Origin: CAZSWR01 sp964610885
Lineage (GTDB): Bacteria > Bacteroidota > Ignavibacteria > Kapaibacteriales > UBA2268
Assembly: GCA_964610885.1 (NCBI GenBank)
Contig: CAZSWR010000034.1
Span: forward strand, 1 to 32,850
DNA length: 32,850 bases
Reading direction: 5' to 3'
The position numbers and the translations under genes are program-made. A model generated the notes under the pieces. It saw only the letters and a list, made by a program, of their open reading frames with translations. It did not search any database and was not told the DNA's origin. Shown here in pieces: positions 15,381-23,249 of the stretch. Within the stretch, counting starts at the first letter, position 1; every line of letters starts with the position of its first letter.

Positions 15381-15615
15381 TTTTTTAGTTGGTTTAAAGA
15401 TGAAAGGAGCAATTAAAGTTAATATTGAGATACAGTAGAGATATATTTTCTGCCTATTTTTTTTGACTTTATAACTTATTTGTGGGAAGATTCAAATACT
15501 CATTAGAGTTGCTAACCACCCCAGAAACCCATTGCTACGAAAAGTATTTCTTTCTGCTCCTTAGCAAGGAGGGGACAAAAGGGGAGGTTAATAATTCAAA
15601 AAACTCGACTCACCA
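15381..15615. other. Non-coding gap between ruvA and repeat copy 6
   Basis: There is no gene here. The stretch 15520-15590 carries ACCCCAGAAACCC... with an inner CTCCTT-AGC-AAGGAG hairpin (near 15558-15572) and GGGGACAAAAGGGG. It recalls the G-rich element between the 41-bp direct repeats at 10881-10920. The ruvA leader (15381-15480) is AT-rich. Confidence 0.5.
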
Positions 15616-15678
15616 AAAATGAAATAGAGCTATCTTTCCTCTCGTCATCGCGCTGCCCGCAAAAAGTGGCAGCCACTT
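15616..15678 (-). repeat. Interspersed repeat, copy 6 (terminator-like, after tsaD)
   Basis: On the minus strand: AAGTGG-CTG-CCACTT followed by TTTGCGGGCAGCGCG and ATGACGAGAGGAAAG. Three bases of the family hairpin are missing, but the change leaves a perfect 6-bp stem with a T tail. It starts about 29 bases past the tsaD stop and could serve as its terminator. The mini-ORF is short here (MTRGKIALFHFW). Confidence 0.75.
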
Positions 15679-15706
15679 CGATCAATTGTTCAAAGGCCGA
15701 AAAGAA

Positions 15707-16738
15707 TTAATGCAATTCGCTTCTTTTTTTCTTGCGAATCGTGTTGGCATTCACACGGAACGAAAGGTCCGAGAAATCGTAAACATCCGCTTCGGAGAGT
15801 TTCCGTTGGGCCACGTAGCCAATCATTGCGGCATTGTCGATGCAGTATCCCATCGCGGGGAGTATGACTTTGATTCGTTTCTTCTCTGCTTTGGCCACCA
15901 GCTGGGCGCGCAGTCCCGAATTGGCCGAGACGCCGCCGCCAACCACAATGTGCTCCACTTTGTATTCGATCGCGGCCGCTATTGCCTTTGCCACCAAGAC
16001 GTCCACAATTGCCGATTGCACCGATGCGCAGAGGTCCGGTAGGGCTTCCGGTGGGACTCCGTTAGGGAATTCCTTGGCGAGGAAGTATTTCACTGCCGTT
16101 TTCAGGCCGCTGAAGCTGAATTCGTAGTTGCCGGAATTTATCATTGAGCGCGGGAAATCGTATTTCTTGGGATTTCCTTCGCGAGCGTATTTATCGATTA
16201 GTGGCCCGCCGGGATAATCCAGCCCGATCAGTGTGGCCGTTTTGTCGAATGCTTCGCCGGCGGCGTCGTCCCGAGTGGTGCCGAGCACGCGGTATTCGTT
16301 GTACGATTCGACGAGGAAAATCACGGTGTGGCCGCCGCTAACCACCAAGGCAACGAACGGAAATTTAACTGAATTGTCGTGCAGGCAACCGGAGTATATG
16401 TGGCCATCGATGTGGTTCACGGGTATAATCGGCAGGCCATAGCGCAGCGCGAGGCCCTTTGCGAAATTTGTCCCAACGATGAGCGATCCGACGAGTCCGG
16501 GTTGGTTCGTAACGGCGACAGCGGAGATTTCTTGCATCGTTACCCCTGCAGCGGAAAGCGCTTCGGAAACAATTGCCGAAATTGCTTTCAGGTGCGCCCT
16601 CGAGGCCAGTTCGGGAACCACTCCGCCGAAACGGCCATGGAAGTATTGCGAAGATACGATGTTGCTCCTAACTTCGTCGCCCGTAAGTATGGCGGCCGAT
16701 GTTTCGTCGCAAGAGGATTCAATGGCTAATATATTCAT
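15707..16738 (-). CDS. tsaD: tRNA N6-adenosine threonylcarbamoyltransferase TsaD
   Basis: This 343-aa catalytic subunit transfers threonylcarbamoyl from TC-AMP to A37 of ANN-decoding tRNAs, with TsaB and TsaE. The start MNILAIESSCDETSAAI is the family N-terminus. Metal ligands lie in NHIDGHIYSG (H109 and H113). SGGHT (134-138), DDAAGEAFDKTA, YPGGPLIDKYA, FSFSGLKTAVKYF and VVGGGVSANSGLR complete the ASKHA-type fold, with a C-terminal DNAAMIGYVA metal site. I chose the ATG at 16738 because the family starts there; the open frame runs to 16831 through a leader hairpin. A good promoter match lies at 16835-16865. tsaB and tsaE are not nearby. Confidence 0.97.
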   Translation of the reverse strand: MNILAIESSCDETSAAILTGDEVRSNIVSSQYFHGRFGGVVPELASRAHLKAISAIVSEALSAAGVTMQEISAVAVTNQPGLVGSLIVGTNFAKGLALRYGLPIIPVNHIDGHIYSGCLHDNSVKFPFVALVVSGGHTVIFLVESYNEYRVLGTTRDDAAGEAFDKTATLIGLDYPGGPLIDKYAREGNPKKYDFPRSMINSGNYEFSFSGLKTAVKYFLAKEFPNGVPPEALPDLCASVQSAIVDVLVAKAIAAAIEYKVEHIVVGGGVSANSGLRAQLVAKAEKKRIKVILPAMGYCIDNAAMIGYVAQRKLSEADVYDFSDLSFRVNANTIRKKKRSELH

Positions 16739-16760
16739 TTGTTTCTCGGTTATCATCATT

Positions 16761-16779
16761 TGCCCGCCCCCGCCGGGCA
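16761..16779 (-). other. GC hairpin in tsaD leader
   Basis: TGCCCG pairs with CGGGCA around a 7-base GC-rich loop, 22 bases before the tsaD ATG and within the predicted transcript leader. It has no T tract. It might affect translation or mRNA stability. Confidence 0.4.
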
Positions 16780-16834
16780 GTGAAAAATTGAACTCCCCGC
16801 AGCGAAGACATGACTTCGCAACGGTAAGCAATTA

Positions 16835-16865
16835 CAAAATTAAGCATTCGGCAAACTGTGAGCAA
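16835..16865 (-). promoter_or_regulatory. Candidate promoter for tsaD
   Basis: On the minus strand, TTG (16863-16865) is followed by 20 bases and then TAATTTTG (16835-16842), a full match to TAnnTTTG. The predicted leader to the ATG at 16738 is about 90 bases. Confidence 0.55.
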
Positions 16866-16894
16866 ATTAACTTTAGGGAATTAATGATAATAAT

Positions 16895-16936
16895 AAAAAA
16901 AACAGCCCTCGGAAGCTACCGAAGGCCGTTTTTTTA
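16895..16936 (-). terminator. Intrinsic terminator after the oligoendopeptidase gene
   Basis: AAAAAAAC.GCC.TCGG pairs with CCGA.GGC.GTTTTTTT with small mismatches around a 6-base loop. It is A-rich on the left and T-rich on the right, so it can work on both strands. It lies 24 bases past the pepF stop and just upstream of the tsaD promoter. Confidence 0.8.
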
Positions 16937-16959
16937 AGTGTCGTTGCTTTGCGCTTGCT

Positions 16960-18840
16960 TTATTGCTTGGCGATGATCTCTTCGAGTTCGTCAAGGTATT
17001 TGTTGGCTTTGTCAAGCATTTCGAGAATTGGGGCGGGCGTGGACATATCGACGCCTGCTTTCTTGAGCATGTCGATCGAGTACTCGGAGCTGCCCGTGCG
17101 GAGGAAGCCTAAGTATTTTTCGATTGCGGGCTTGCCCTCTTTCACGATTTTGCTCGAAAGTGCTTGGGCGGCGGAGAAACCTGTTGCGTATTGGAACACG
17201 TAGAAGTTATAGCGATAGAAGTGTGGGATTCGCGCCCACGAAAGGCCTTCTTCGGCATCGACGACCATGTCCGGACCCCAGTATTGCTGGTATTGGTCGG
17301 CAAAGAGTTTGGTAAGTTCGTCCGGGCTGAGGAATTCGCCTTTTTCTGCCTTTTCGTGAACAATTTTCTCGAAGTCAGCAAATTCGGTCTGGCGGAAGAA
17401 TGTGGTCTGTACATTCGTCAGGAAGTGCTCGATCAGGGCTGCCTTTTCGATTGGCGTTTTCGCATTTTTGATCATGTAGTCCAAAAGGATTGCTTCGTTG
17501 GTCGTGGAGGCAACTTCGGCCACGAAAGTTGAATAGTTTGCGTAGTGGTAGGGCTGGTTGGCTTCGGTGAAATACGAGTGCATGTTGTGGCCCAGCTCGT
17601 GGGCAAGCGTGAAGAGGTCGTCCAATGTGTTGTTCCAATTAAGCAAAACAATCGGATGGAAACCACAACCGCAGCCGTTGGAATATGCGCCACTGCGTTT
17701 GTCCTTGGTTTCGTAGACGTCCACCCAGCGGTTGCTGAGGCATTTCTCGAGTGCGGCGATGTATTCCGGACCCATCGGTTTGAATGCTTCGAGGCAGAGT
17801 GCTTTGGCTTCGTCGTATGTGTATGACTTCTGAACCGACGGGAAAAGCGAAACGTAGGTGTCGTATGGGTGCAGTTCGTCGAGTTTCAGAACTTTTTTCT
17901 TGATGGCAGCCCAGCGGTGTTGGGTGCGGAAATTCTCGTGGGTGGTTTTGATCAGGTTTTCGTACACTGCGACGGGGATATTGTCCGGTTCGAGGTACGA
18001 TTCGAGAGCTGTTTTGTAGTTGCGCATTTTGCTTTTTGCAATGCGTTGTTTCACGCGGCCGTTGTAGATCGAAGCGAATGTTTTTTTCAGTTCGTCGTAG
18101 GGGACGTAAGTACCTTTGTAGATGTCGCGGCGGACTTTTCTGTCCTGCTCGTAAAGCCCAGCGCGGTATTTGCCGTGCGAGAGTTTCATGCTTTTGCCAT
18201 CCGGCCCGGTGATGGTTTGAAATGGCAATTCCGAATCGTTCAGCACGCCATAGATTTCCTCTGGGACGTCAGCCGTGGGGGAAAGTTGAGCCATGAGCCA
18301 TTCCTGGTCTTTCGTGAGCGAGTGGGCTTTCTGGCGGTAAGTATCCTTCAGCAGGAATTCGTATTGCTTAAGGCTTTTTTCGGTTTTAATAAACTCGTTG
18401 AGTTTGGATTCCTGCATAGCGAGCAATTCGGGCACGAAATAGGCCGTGGCCGTGGCGAGTTCGCTGTTCAGTTTGCCTAATTTATTGATTTGGCCCGAGT
18501 ACTTCGGATTGCTAAGATCCACGTCTTTGGCGGCGTACGAGAAAAATGCCAAAGATGAGAATTTCTTCTGTACGTTCATCGAAATTTCTAAAAACTCGGC
18601 CATCGTTTTCGCTGACTGAGTGAATTTGCCTTCGTAAGTTTTAAGTTTAGGCAATTGGCTTTCGACCCATGCATAGTCCGAGTCCCAATCTGCATCGGAT
18701 TTGTAGAAGTCCGCCAGATTCCATTTGTATTGATCTTTGACGCTTTCGCGCGTGGGCAGATCCTGAGCAGTCATTTGTGTAGTCCCTCCCATAATGCCTG
18801 CCGTAAGGAATGCGGCAACGCACAATTTCAACCGTTTCAT
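16960..18840 (-). CDS. pepF: Oligoendopeptidase F, exported (M3B zinc metallopeptidase)
   Basis: This 626-aa M3B peptidase cleaves oligopeptides. The catalytic HELGH (H414, E415, H418) sits in FTLAHELGHNMHSYF, with the third zinc ligand in EVASTTNEA (E442). The N-terminal oligoendopeptidase F lobe covers about 130-200 and the catalytic lobe about 215-605. Unlike classical cytoplasmic PepF it has a signal peptide (MKRLKLCVAAFLTAGIMGGTTQMTAQ), so it should act in the periplasm or outside. I chose the ATG at 18840 for that signal sequence; the open frame runs to 18909. Its start lies back to back with the Bat-like operon on the plus strand. Confidence 0.95.
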   Translation of the reverse strand: MKRLKLCVAAFLTAGIMGGTTQMTAQDLPTRESVKDQYKWNLADFYKSDADWDSDYAWVESQLPKLKTYEGKFTQSAKTMAEFLEISMNVQKKFSSLAFFSYAAKDVDLSNPKYSGQINKLGKLNSELATATAYFVPELLAMQESKLNEFIKTEKSLKQYEFLLKDTYRQKAHSLTKDQEWLMAQLSPTADVPEEIYGVLNDSELPFQTITGPDGKSMKLSHGKYRAGLYEQDRKVRRDIYKGTYVPYDELKKTFASIYNGRVKQRIAKSKMRNYKTALESYLEPDNIPVAVYENLIKTTHENFRTQHRWAAIKKKVLKLDELHPYDTYVSLFPSVQKSYTYDEAKALCLEAFKPMGPEYIAALEKCLSNRWVDVYETKDKRSGAYSNGCGCGFHPIVLLNWNNTLDDLFTLAHELGHNMHSYFTEANQPYHYANYSTFVAEVASTTNEAILLDYMIKNAKTPIEKAALIEHFLTNVQTTFFRQTEFADFEKIVHEKAEKGEFLSPDELTKLFADQYQQYWGPDMVVDAEEGLSWARIPHFYRYNFYVFQYATGFSAAQALSSKIVKEGKPAIEKYLGFLRTGSSEYSIDMLKKAGVDMSTPAPILEMLDKANKYLDELEEIIAKQ

Positions 18841-18970
18841 GTGATACCTCAATTTGATTATATATAACAACAATTTATTTCTAAAGCAAAGTACGTTTGC
18901 AAAAAACAAAATTAATGATTTAATTGCACTTTTTGAATTTAAAATATTAAAGAACTCTTGGGATACGATC

Positions 18971-20470
18971 TTGGAATTTTCAAAAACACTCTTTCTGGCT
19001 TTGGCGCTTGCTCTTCCGATTGCAGCGTGGGCGTTGGGCCATCGCCGGAGGAAAGTATTTGAAAACCAATTCGGCCACTCATATATTAGTGCTGCGCCTC
19101 AATCAAAAGTTTCAATAATTCTAAGCAGTACGAGGCTGTTTCTTTGCATCCTTGCTTGCGCATTGCTCGTATTTGTTTTGCTTGGCATGGAGCATTCCGA
19201 AAGGAAAATCAGCTCGTCCAACGGCAAGAAGACTCTCTGCCTGGCTTTCGATGTTTCCCGCTCGATGCTTGCCCCCGATGGCGCAGAGAGCCGATTGGCC
19301 CGCGCTAAGAAATCGGCAGAGATCATTATCGGGAATACTGGCTTCGATTGCATTTCCGTTGTTGCGTTCGCCGGATCGGCTTCGCTTGCGCTGCCTCCGA
19401 CGTCCGATTTCGCAACTGCCCGTGCGCTCATTGCGTCGCTCGATCCGGAACAGTACCAAGCTCAGGGGTCTTCGATAAACCGAGCGATTGAACTGGCTGC
19501 GCTTTCCCGCGCGGATACTACCGCCTTCGCTGCCTGCGTGGTGCTTTCCGATGGCGAATTCCACGATGAAGCCGTCCGAAGCCGGATTGCGGCTCCGGGA
19601 TTGGCCGTCGATTGCCTGATGTTCGGCGCGGAGGGCGCAAAAATCCCGCTTGCTGCCGGTGGGTTCGTGAAGGATGCCGGCGGTGCGGATGTGGTTTCCG
19701 TTCCCAAGCCCGACGCACTGAAAAAAATTGCCGATTGGACAAATGGTAAGTTTTTGGCCGCAGAGAATTACGATGCTGTAACAAGATTTGCCAAAGAAAC
19801 TCTCGCCGTGCCGCCAATTATTGACCAAAGCAATTCGATTGATTGGCGCTTGGTCTCGGCATTCGCGTTGATTATCGGTTTCCTGTTCCTGCCGGAATAC
19901 CGCCTCGGCGGCAGGGCGCGAGTAAGTGCTGTGGCCGTTGCGATTCTGTCGTTTGCGGCAGTGGAGTCCCAGAGCGTCCGCGAAAGGCCTTTCGAGCACG
20001 GGTTCACAGAATACAGGAATGCAAATTATTCACTTGCGGCCGATTGGTTCGCTCGGGCTGCCGAAAAGGAATCGGATTCACCTATGATCGCGATTTGCCA
20101 ATACAACCAAGCGAACGCGCTTTACAAAAGTTCGTTTGTTGCATCGAAAGATTCCACAGATCAGTTGCTATCGGAGGCAATTGGCTTGTACAAAGAATCC
20201 CTGCGGGCGCAGCCGAGCGATTCAATGGCGCAATACAATTTGACTATGGCGCTCATCAGGCTGGCCAAGCTGCGCCAAAGCGGCAGCCCGAAGGCCCGGC
20301 AATCGGCTCCAGTCGGAAAAGAAAGCAAAGAGCCGCGCTCGGCCCGCACTTTGAACGCACAAGACATGAAGCAACTCATTCAATTAGCGAAACGGAATTC
20401 TTTGCGGCCGGGCATGTCCGCAGGGAAAAAAGACACACAAATCTCTGGACAAATACTTAAAGCATGGTGA
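18971..20470 (+). CDS. Bat-type VWA-TPR membrane protein (BatB-BatC-like fusion)
   Basis: This is a 499-aa membrane protein. Its N-terminus (LEFSKTLFLALALALPIAAWALGHRRRKVFENQFG) is the usual start of BatA/BatB. A second helix (about 53-70) follows, then a von Willebrand A domain with the MIDAS motif DVSRS (D92, S94, S96) and VVLSDGEFHDEA. One or two more helices come next (about 290-335), and finally TPR-like repeats (about 350-440; FTEYRNANYSLAADWFARAAEKE, AQYNLTMALIRLAKL). BatB (VWA) and BatC (TPR) are usually separate, so this looks like a fusion. An ATG at 18854 is in frame, but I prefer the TTG at 18971 because the family sequence begins exactly there. It overlaps batD by seven bases. 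Confidence 0.8.
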   Translation: MEFSKTLFLALALALPIAAWALGHRRRKVFENQFGHSYISAAPQSKVSIILSSTRLFLCILACALLVFVLLGMEHSERKISSSNGKKTLCLAFDVSRSMLAPDGAESRLARAKKSAEIIIGNTGFDCISVVAFAGSASLALPPTSDFATARALIASLDPEQYQAQGSSINRAIELAALSRADTTAFAACVVLSDGEFHDEAVRSRIAAPGLAVDCLMFGAEGAKIPLAAGGFVKDAGGADVVSVPKPDALKKIADWTNGKFLAAENYDAVTRFAKETLAVPPIIDQSNSIDWRLVSAFALIIGFLFLPEYRLGGRARVSAVAVAILSFAAVESQSVRERPFEHGFTEYRNANYSLAADWFARAAEKESDSPMIAICQYNQANALYKSSFVASKDSTDQLLSEAIGLYKESLRAQPSDSMAQYNLTMALIRLAKLRQSGSPKARQSAPVGKESKEPRSARTLNAQDMKQLIQLAKRNSLRPGMSAGKKDTQISGQILKAW

Positions 20471-22152
20471 GAATGAAGAAAGCAATTCTATATATAATAT
20501 TTTTTACGCTGTCGGTTTCGGGTGCATTTTCTCAACCGCTCTTTCGAGTGGACGCCCCTGCAATCGCCACAACGGAAGAAGTAATTAGCGTGAAGTTCGT
20601 GCTTCGCGACGCCCGAGGCTCCAATTTTCGCGCGCCGTCGTTCGCCGGTTTCATCGTCTCGTCTGGCCCGAAGAAGAGCGTTTCATCGGACGGTGGGCAC
20701 AAATACGAAGCATACGAGTATGGGCTGATTCCGGCCAAGACCGGCGTGTTGCGCATCGAACCGGCTTTGATTTATGCCGACAATCGGGCGATTAAATCCA
20801 ATTCTGCGGAGGTCCGAGTTTCCGAACCATACTACAAAAAATCGGCAAGTGATGGGCAACTTGGCGGACAAAACGCGCAAGATGTGCAGGCTGGGAAGCC
20901 GTTCATGCGCGCAAATATCGACCGAAAAAGAGCTTACACAAATTATCCGGTAGTATTGACTTACAGTCTCTACGTGCCGTCCGCGATGGAGGTTGCTGCT
21001 GTCGATATTGTTAAGCGAATCTCACTATCCAACGCGAATTCTCGCGAGGTGGACGTATCGCGCGAGCAGCCCAAGGAAATCGCCATCGGCGGCAAGAAGT
21101 ATCGATCGTACCTTCTGAAAAAATACGTAATCTCGGCGATTTCGGCCCAATCCTTCGCGACCGGTGAGTTTTCTGTCCGTGGCGAATCCGTATCGTGGCA
21201 GACCGACGAGTTCGGACGCCGCCAACGCAGGACAGATGAGTTTGTGGTGACTGCCGAGTCGGTGTATTTGGAGTTCGCCGAGCTGCCCCAACCCAAGCCC
21301 GAACCCACAGCCCTTCCGTTCAAGGGATTCAATGCGGTCTCGGAAATCGATCGCGATAGATACAAAGTTGGCGAAACGGCAATCTATCGGATTGTGATTT
21401 CAGGCGCCGGGATGCTCGAATCAGTGGAAATGCCGGAGCTTAATGCGCCAGTAGGGACGATTTTGGTGTCTCGCAATTCTGTGGACGATTTGCACTATGG
21501 CGATTCGGAAGCGTATGGCAAACGGACGTTTGAATACACTTTCGAGATCCGCGAGCCGGGACTTGTGGAGTTACCTGCGGTGGCATTTGTCTATTTCGAT
21601 ATTGAAACAGGAAAATACCGGACGGCAACGGCAATGGCAAAAAGGATTAGCGCAGAGGCCGCATCGGCAGATGAATCCGCGAGCAGTTCGAAGAGTAGTG
21701 GGAGTGTGGCTGTATGGATGGGCATTGCATTCTTTGCATTGCTTAGTGGCGTGTTGGCTTTTGCCTTCGCCAATGCGCACAAACGCAAAAAGCTGAAAGG
21801 AGCCGCTGCGACGGAGCCGCCCCGACGCAAGCAAGAGCCAAGAAAGGACAACGACACCGCTCTCGAGGCGCTATGCGAAATGCTTTCGGCCGGCGAATTG
21901 GAGAAGTTTTTCGCAATGGCGGACGTCTTCCTGCGCCAACAAGCAGCGACGTACGAGACACCAAAGCCAAGCAACGAAGAAATGGAACCGCTACTGCGGC
22001 AAAAGGGAGTGCCGGCCGAAAAAATCATGCAAATAATGTCCGCCGTCGAAAGAATTGAATTCGCTGTCTATACCTCGACGTATTCCAAATCGGCGGCCGA
22101 TTCCGTTTTGAATGACTTGATACGGCTTTTTGCATCGAAAACGAAACAATGA
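20464..22152 (+). CDS. batD: BatD-family protein
   Basis: This is a 562-aa exported membrane protein. It has a signal peptide (about 1-23, ending GAFSQ) and beta-sandwich domains typical of BatD (LFRVDAPAIATTEEVISVKFVLRDARGSNFRAPSFAGFIVSSGP; GLIPAKTGVLRIEPALI; MRANIDRKRAYTNYPVVLTYSLY). A single membrane helix (about 415-437) and a basic cytoplasmic tail with a helical end follow. Bat proteins, with MoxR and DUF58 partners, are linked to oxidative or envelope stress resistance in Bacteroides and Leptospira, but their mechanism is unclear. A second ATG at 20473 (MKKAILY) is an equally good start. The overlap with the VWA-TPR gene suggests coupled translation. No moxR, DUF58 or batA gene is adjacent. 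Confidence 0.85.
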   Translation: MVRMKKAILYIIFFTLSVSGAFSQPLFRVDAPAIATTEEVISVKFVLRDARGSNFRAPSFAGFIVSSGPKKSVSSDGGHKYEAYEYGLIPAKTGVLRIEPALIYADNRAIKSNSAEVRVSEPYYKKSASDGQLGGQNAQDVQAGKPFMRANIDRKRAYTNYPVVLTYSLYVPSAMEVAAVDIVKRISLSNANSREVDVSREQPKEIAIGGKKYRSYLLKKYVISAISAQSFATGEFSVRGESVSWQTDEFGRRQRRTDEFVVTAESVYLEFAELPQPKPEPTALPFKGFNAVSEIDRDRYKVGETAIYRIVISGAGMLESVEMPELNAPVGTILVSRNSVDDLHYGDSEAYGKRTFEYTFEIREPGLVELPAVAFVYFDIETGKYRTATAMAKRISAEAASADESASSSKSSGSVAVWMGIAFFALLSGVLAFAFANAHKRKKLKGAAATEPPRRKQEPRKDNDTALEALCEMLSAGELEKFFAMADVFLRQQAATYETPKPSNEEMEPLLRQKGVPAEKIMQIMSAVERIEFAVYTSTYSKSAADSVLNDLIRLFASKTKQ

Positions 22153-22409
22153 CAGGAAACACGTTCTTCGAGGTGGCGCCTGGGTCTGCTGGCTGCCAGT
22201 ATGAGCACAAGAGCTTTATTCTATTGTGGGTTAATCTGATTTGCTGGTTGATCAAAGATGTCCACTTTAGCGTGCATTGCCGGCGCAGGGCATCAGTATT
22301 TGGACTCTATGCCCTTGATTCAAACAAAGTTCATGGCGGCAAACGTAAAAATAGCCGCTTAAGTCTTTTGGAATACGTAAGTAAAAAAACTGAATGTTGA
22401 TAATTATTT
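22153..22409. other. Gap between batD and rpmB without a convincing gene
   Basis: An 83-codon frame (22149-22400) overlaps the batD stop as ATGA, but its translation has no recognisable domain, mixed codon use and several Cys/His in no known pattern. I do not call it a gene. The last part holds the rpmB promoter. Confidence 0.5.
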
Positions 22410-22439
22410 TTGTAAAACCAAGAAAATGTGTTATATTTG
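22410..22439 (+). promoter_or_regulatory. Promoter for rpmB
   Basis: TTG (22410-22412, within TTTTTG) is followed by 19 bases and TATATTTG (22432-22439), matching the Bacteroidota TTTG-N19-TAnnTTTG consensus. Transcription would begin near 22446, about 28 bases before the rpmB ATG. This is the best promoter match in the window. Confidence 0.7.
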
Positions 22440-22473
22440 TATTCTGTGAATTTTATTTGGTAGCGAGGTTACA

Positions 22474-22698
22474 ATGTCAAAAAGATGCGAATTAACGGGA
22501 ACAACAGTGATGACGGGGAATAACGTCTCCCACGCCAACAACAGAACTCGCAGGCGCTTCCTTCCCAACCTGCAAAAAAAGAGAATCTGGATTCCCGAAG
22601 AGAAACGATTTATCACTTTGAAGATTACGACTAAAGCCATGAAAACATTAGACAAAAAAGGCTACGTCGCAATGTTGAAAGAGTTAAAAAGCTGCTAA
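22474..22698 (+). CDS. rpmB: 50S ribosomal protein L28
   Basis: This 74-aa large-subunit protein is full length for the family. It starts MSKRCELTGTTVMTGNNVSHANNRTRRRFLPNLQKKRIWIPEEKRFITLKI, with the conserved NNVSHANN and RRRFLPNLQ segments, and ends in the usual helix (MKTLDKKGYVAMLKELK). Only one zinc-type Cys near the N-terminus (C5) is present, so this is the zinc-free form. GAGG lies six bases before the ATG. It is a single-gene unit with its own promoter and terminator; rpmG is not adjacent. Confidence 0.97.
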   Translation: MSKRCELTGTTVMTGNNVSHANNRTRRRFLPNLQKKRIWIPEEKRFITLKITTKAMKTLDKKGYVAMLKELKSC

Positions 22699-22747
22699 AA
22701 CCGCGCTGCCCGCTTTAGTCTTCTCCGCATGGCGGGCTTGGTTTTTT
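22696..22747 (+). terminator. Intrinsic terminator after rpmB
   Basis: AAAACC.....GCCCGC pairs with GCGGGC..GGTTTTTT around a 14-base loop, with the T tract at 22742-22747. It overlaps the rpmB stop codon. The CGCTGCCCGC stretch resembles the block in the interspersed repeats, but the rest does not match. Confidence 0.8.
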
Positions 22748-22771
22748 GAATCGGCTAAAAACGACTACTAT

Positions 22772-22815
22772 AAAAAAGCAAAAGACAGTACCACACTGTT
22801 TTCTGCTTTTTTTTG
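22772..22815 (+). terminator. Second hairpin-T-tract terminator
   Basis: AAAAAAGCA.AA..CAGT pairs with ACTG..TT.TGCTTTTTT around ACCAC. It sits about 75 bases past the rpmB stop and probably acts as a backup terminator in both directions. Confidence 0.65.
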
Positions 22816-22838
22816 TTTAAATATTCTTTAGTGGAGTG

Positions 22839-23129
22839 GGGGCGAGGTTACCTCGCCCTTACATCTTGAGTCGGTGGATTGAAACATCGACAAATCCCCC
22901 TGGCCCCCTTTGTCAAAGTAGGCTAAAGAAAGGATTGTGCTAACACATTGATTATATCGGAGATATGGCTTGGATTGAACCAACGGGTTAACCCGTGGGA
23001 TGTTTGATCTATACTTTTTCTGGCAGGCTCCTAAATCCGAGTATCTTGCCAGTCATCATTATTTTATATAAAGATAGATAAGTGCTTGAATATCAAGCAA
23101 AGTAGGGGCGAGGTTACCTCGCCCTTACA
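22839..23129. repeat. Pair of identical 25-bp palindromic repeats, with other hairpins between
   Basis: The 25-base unit GGGGCGAGGTTACCTCGCCC followed by TTACA occurs without change at 22839-22863 and 23105-23129. Its core is a 9-bp stem around one base. Between them are a perfect palindrome ACGGGTTAACCCGT (22983-22996), a CTGGCA/TGCCAG inverted pair (23020-23025, 23047-23052) and a CCCCCTGGCCCCC stretch. No gene is seen in 22816-23249. Confidence 0.75.
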
Positions 23130-23249
23130 CCAGAAACTCATTCATTGGTTTCCTTTGAAACTCTTCTATATCAGAATTATTTTGCAACCATTTTACATTT
23201 CCTGTGTAGTTCTCTACGTTGTTGGATAATTATTACGAAGGATATTGAA

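Noticed and set aside
22149..22400. 83-codon frame overlapping the batD stop as ATGA
   Set aside because: The overlap looks like coupling, but the sequence has no recognisable domain or signal and does not resemble BatE or any other Bat protein.
22696..22747. A seventh copy of the interspersed repeat at the rpmB terminator
   Set aside because: It shares only the CGCTGCCCGC block. The hairpin, T tract and mini-ORF parts of the repeat are absent, and the structure is explained as an ordinary terminator.
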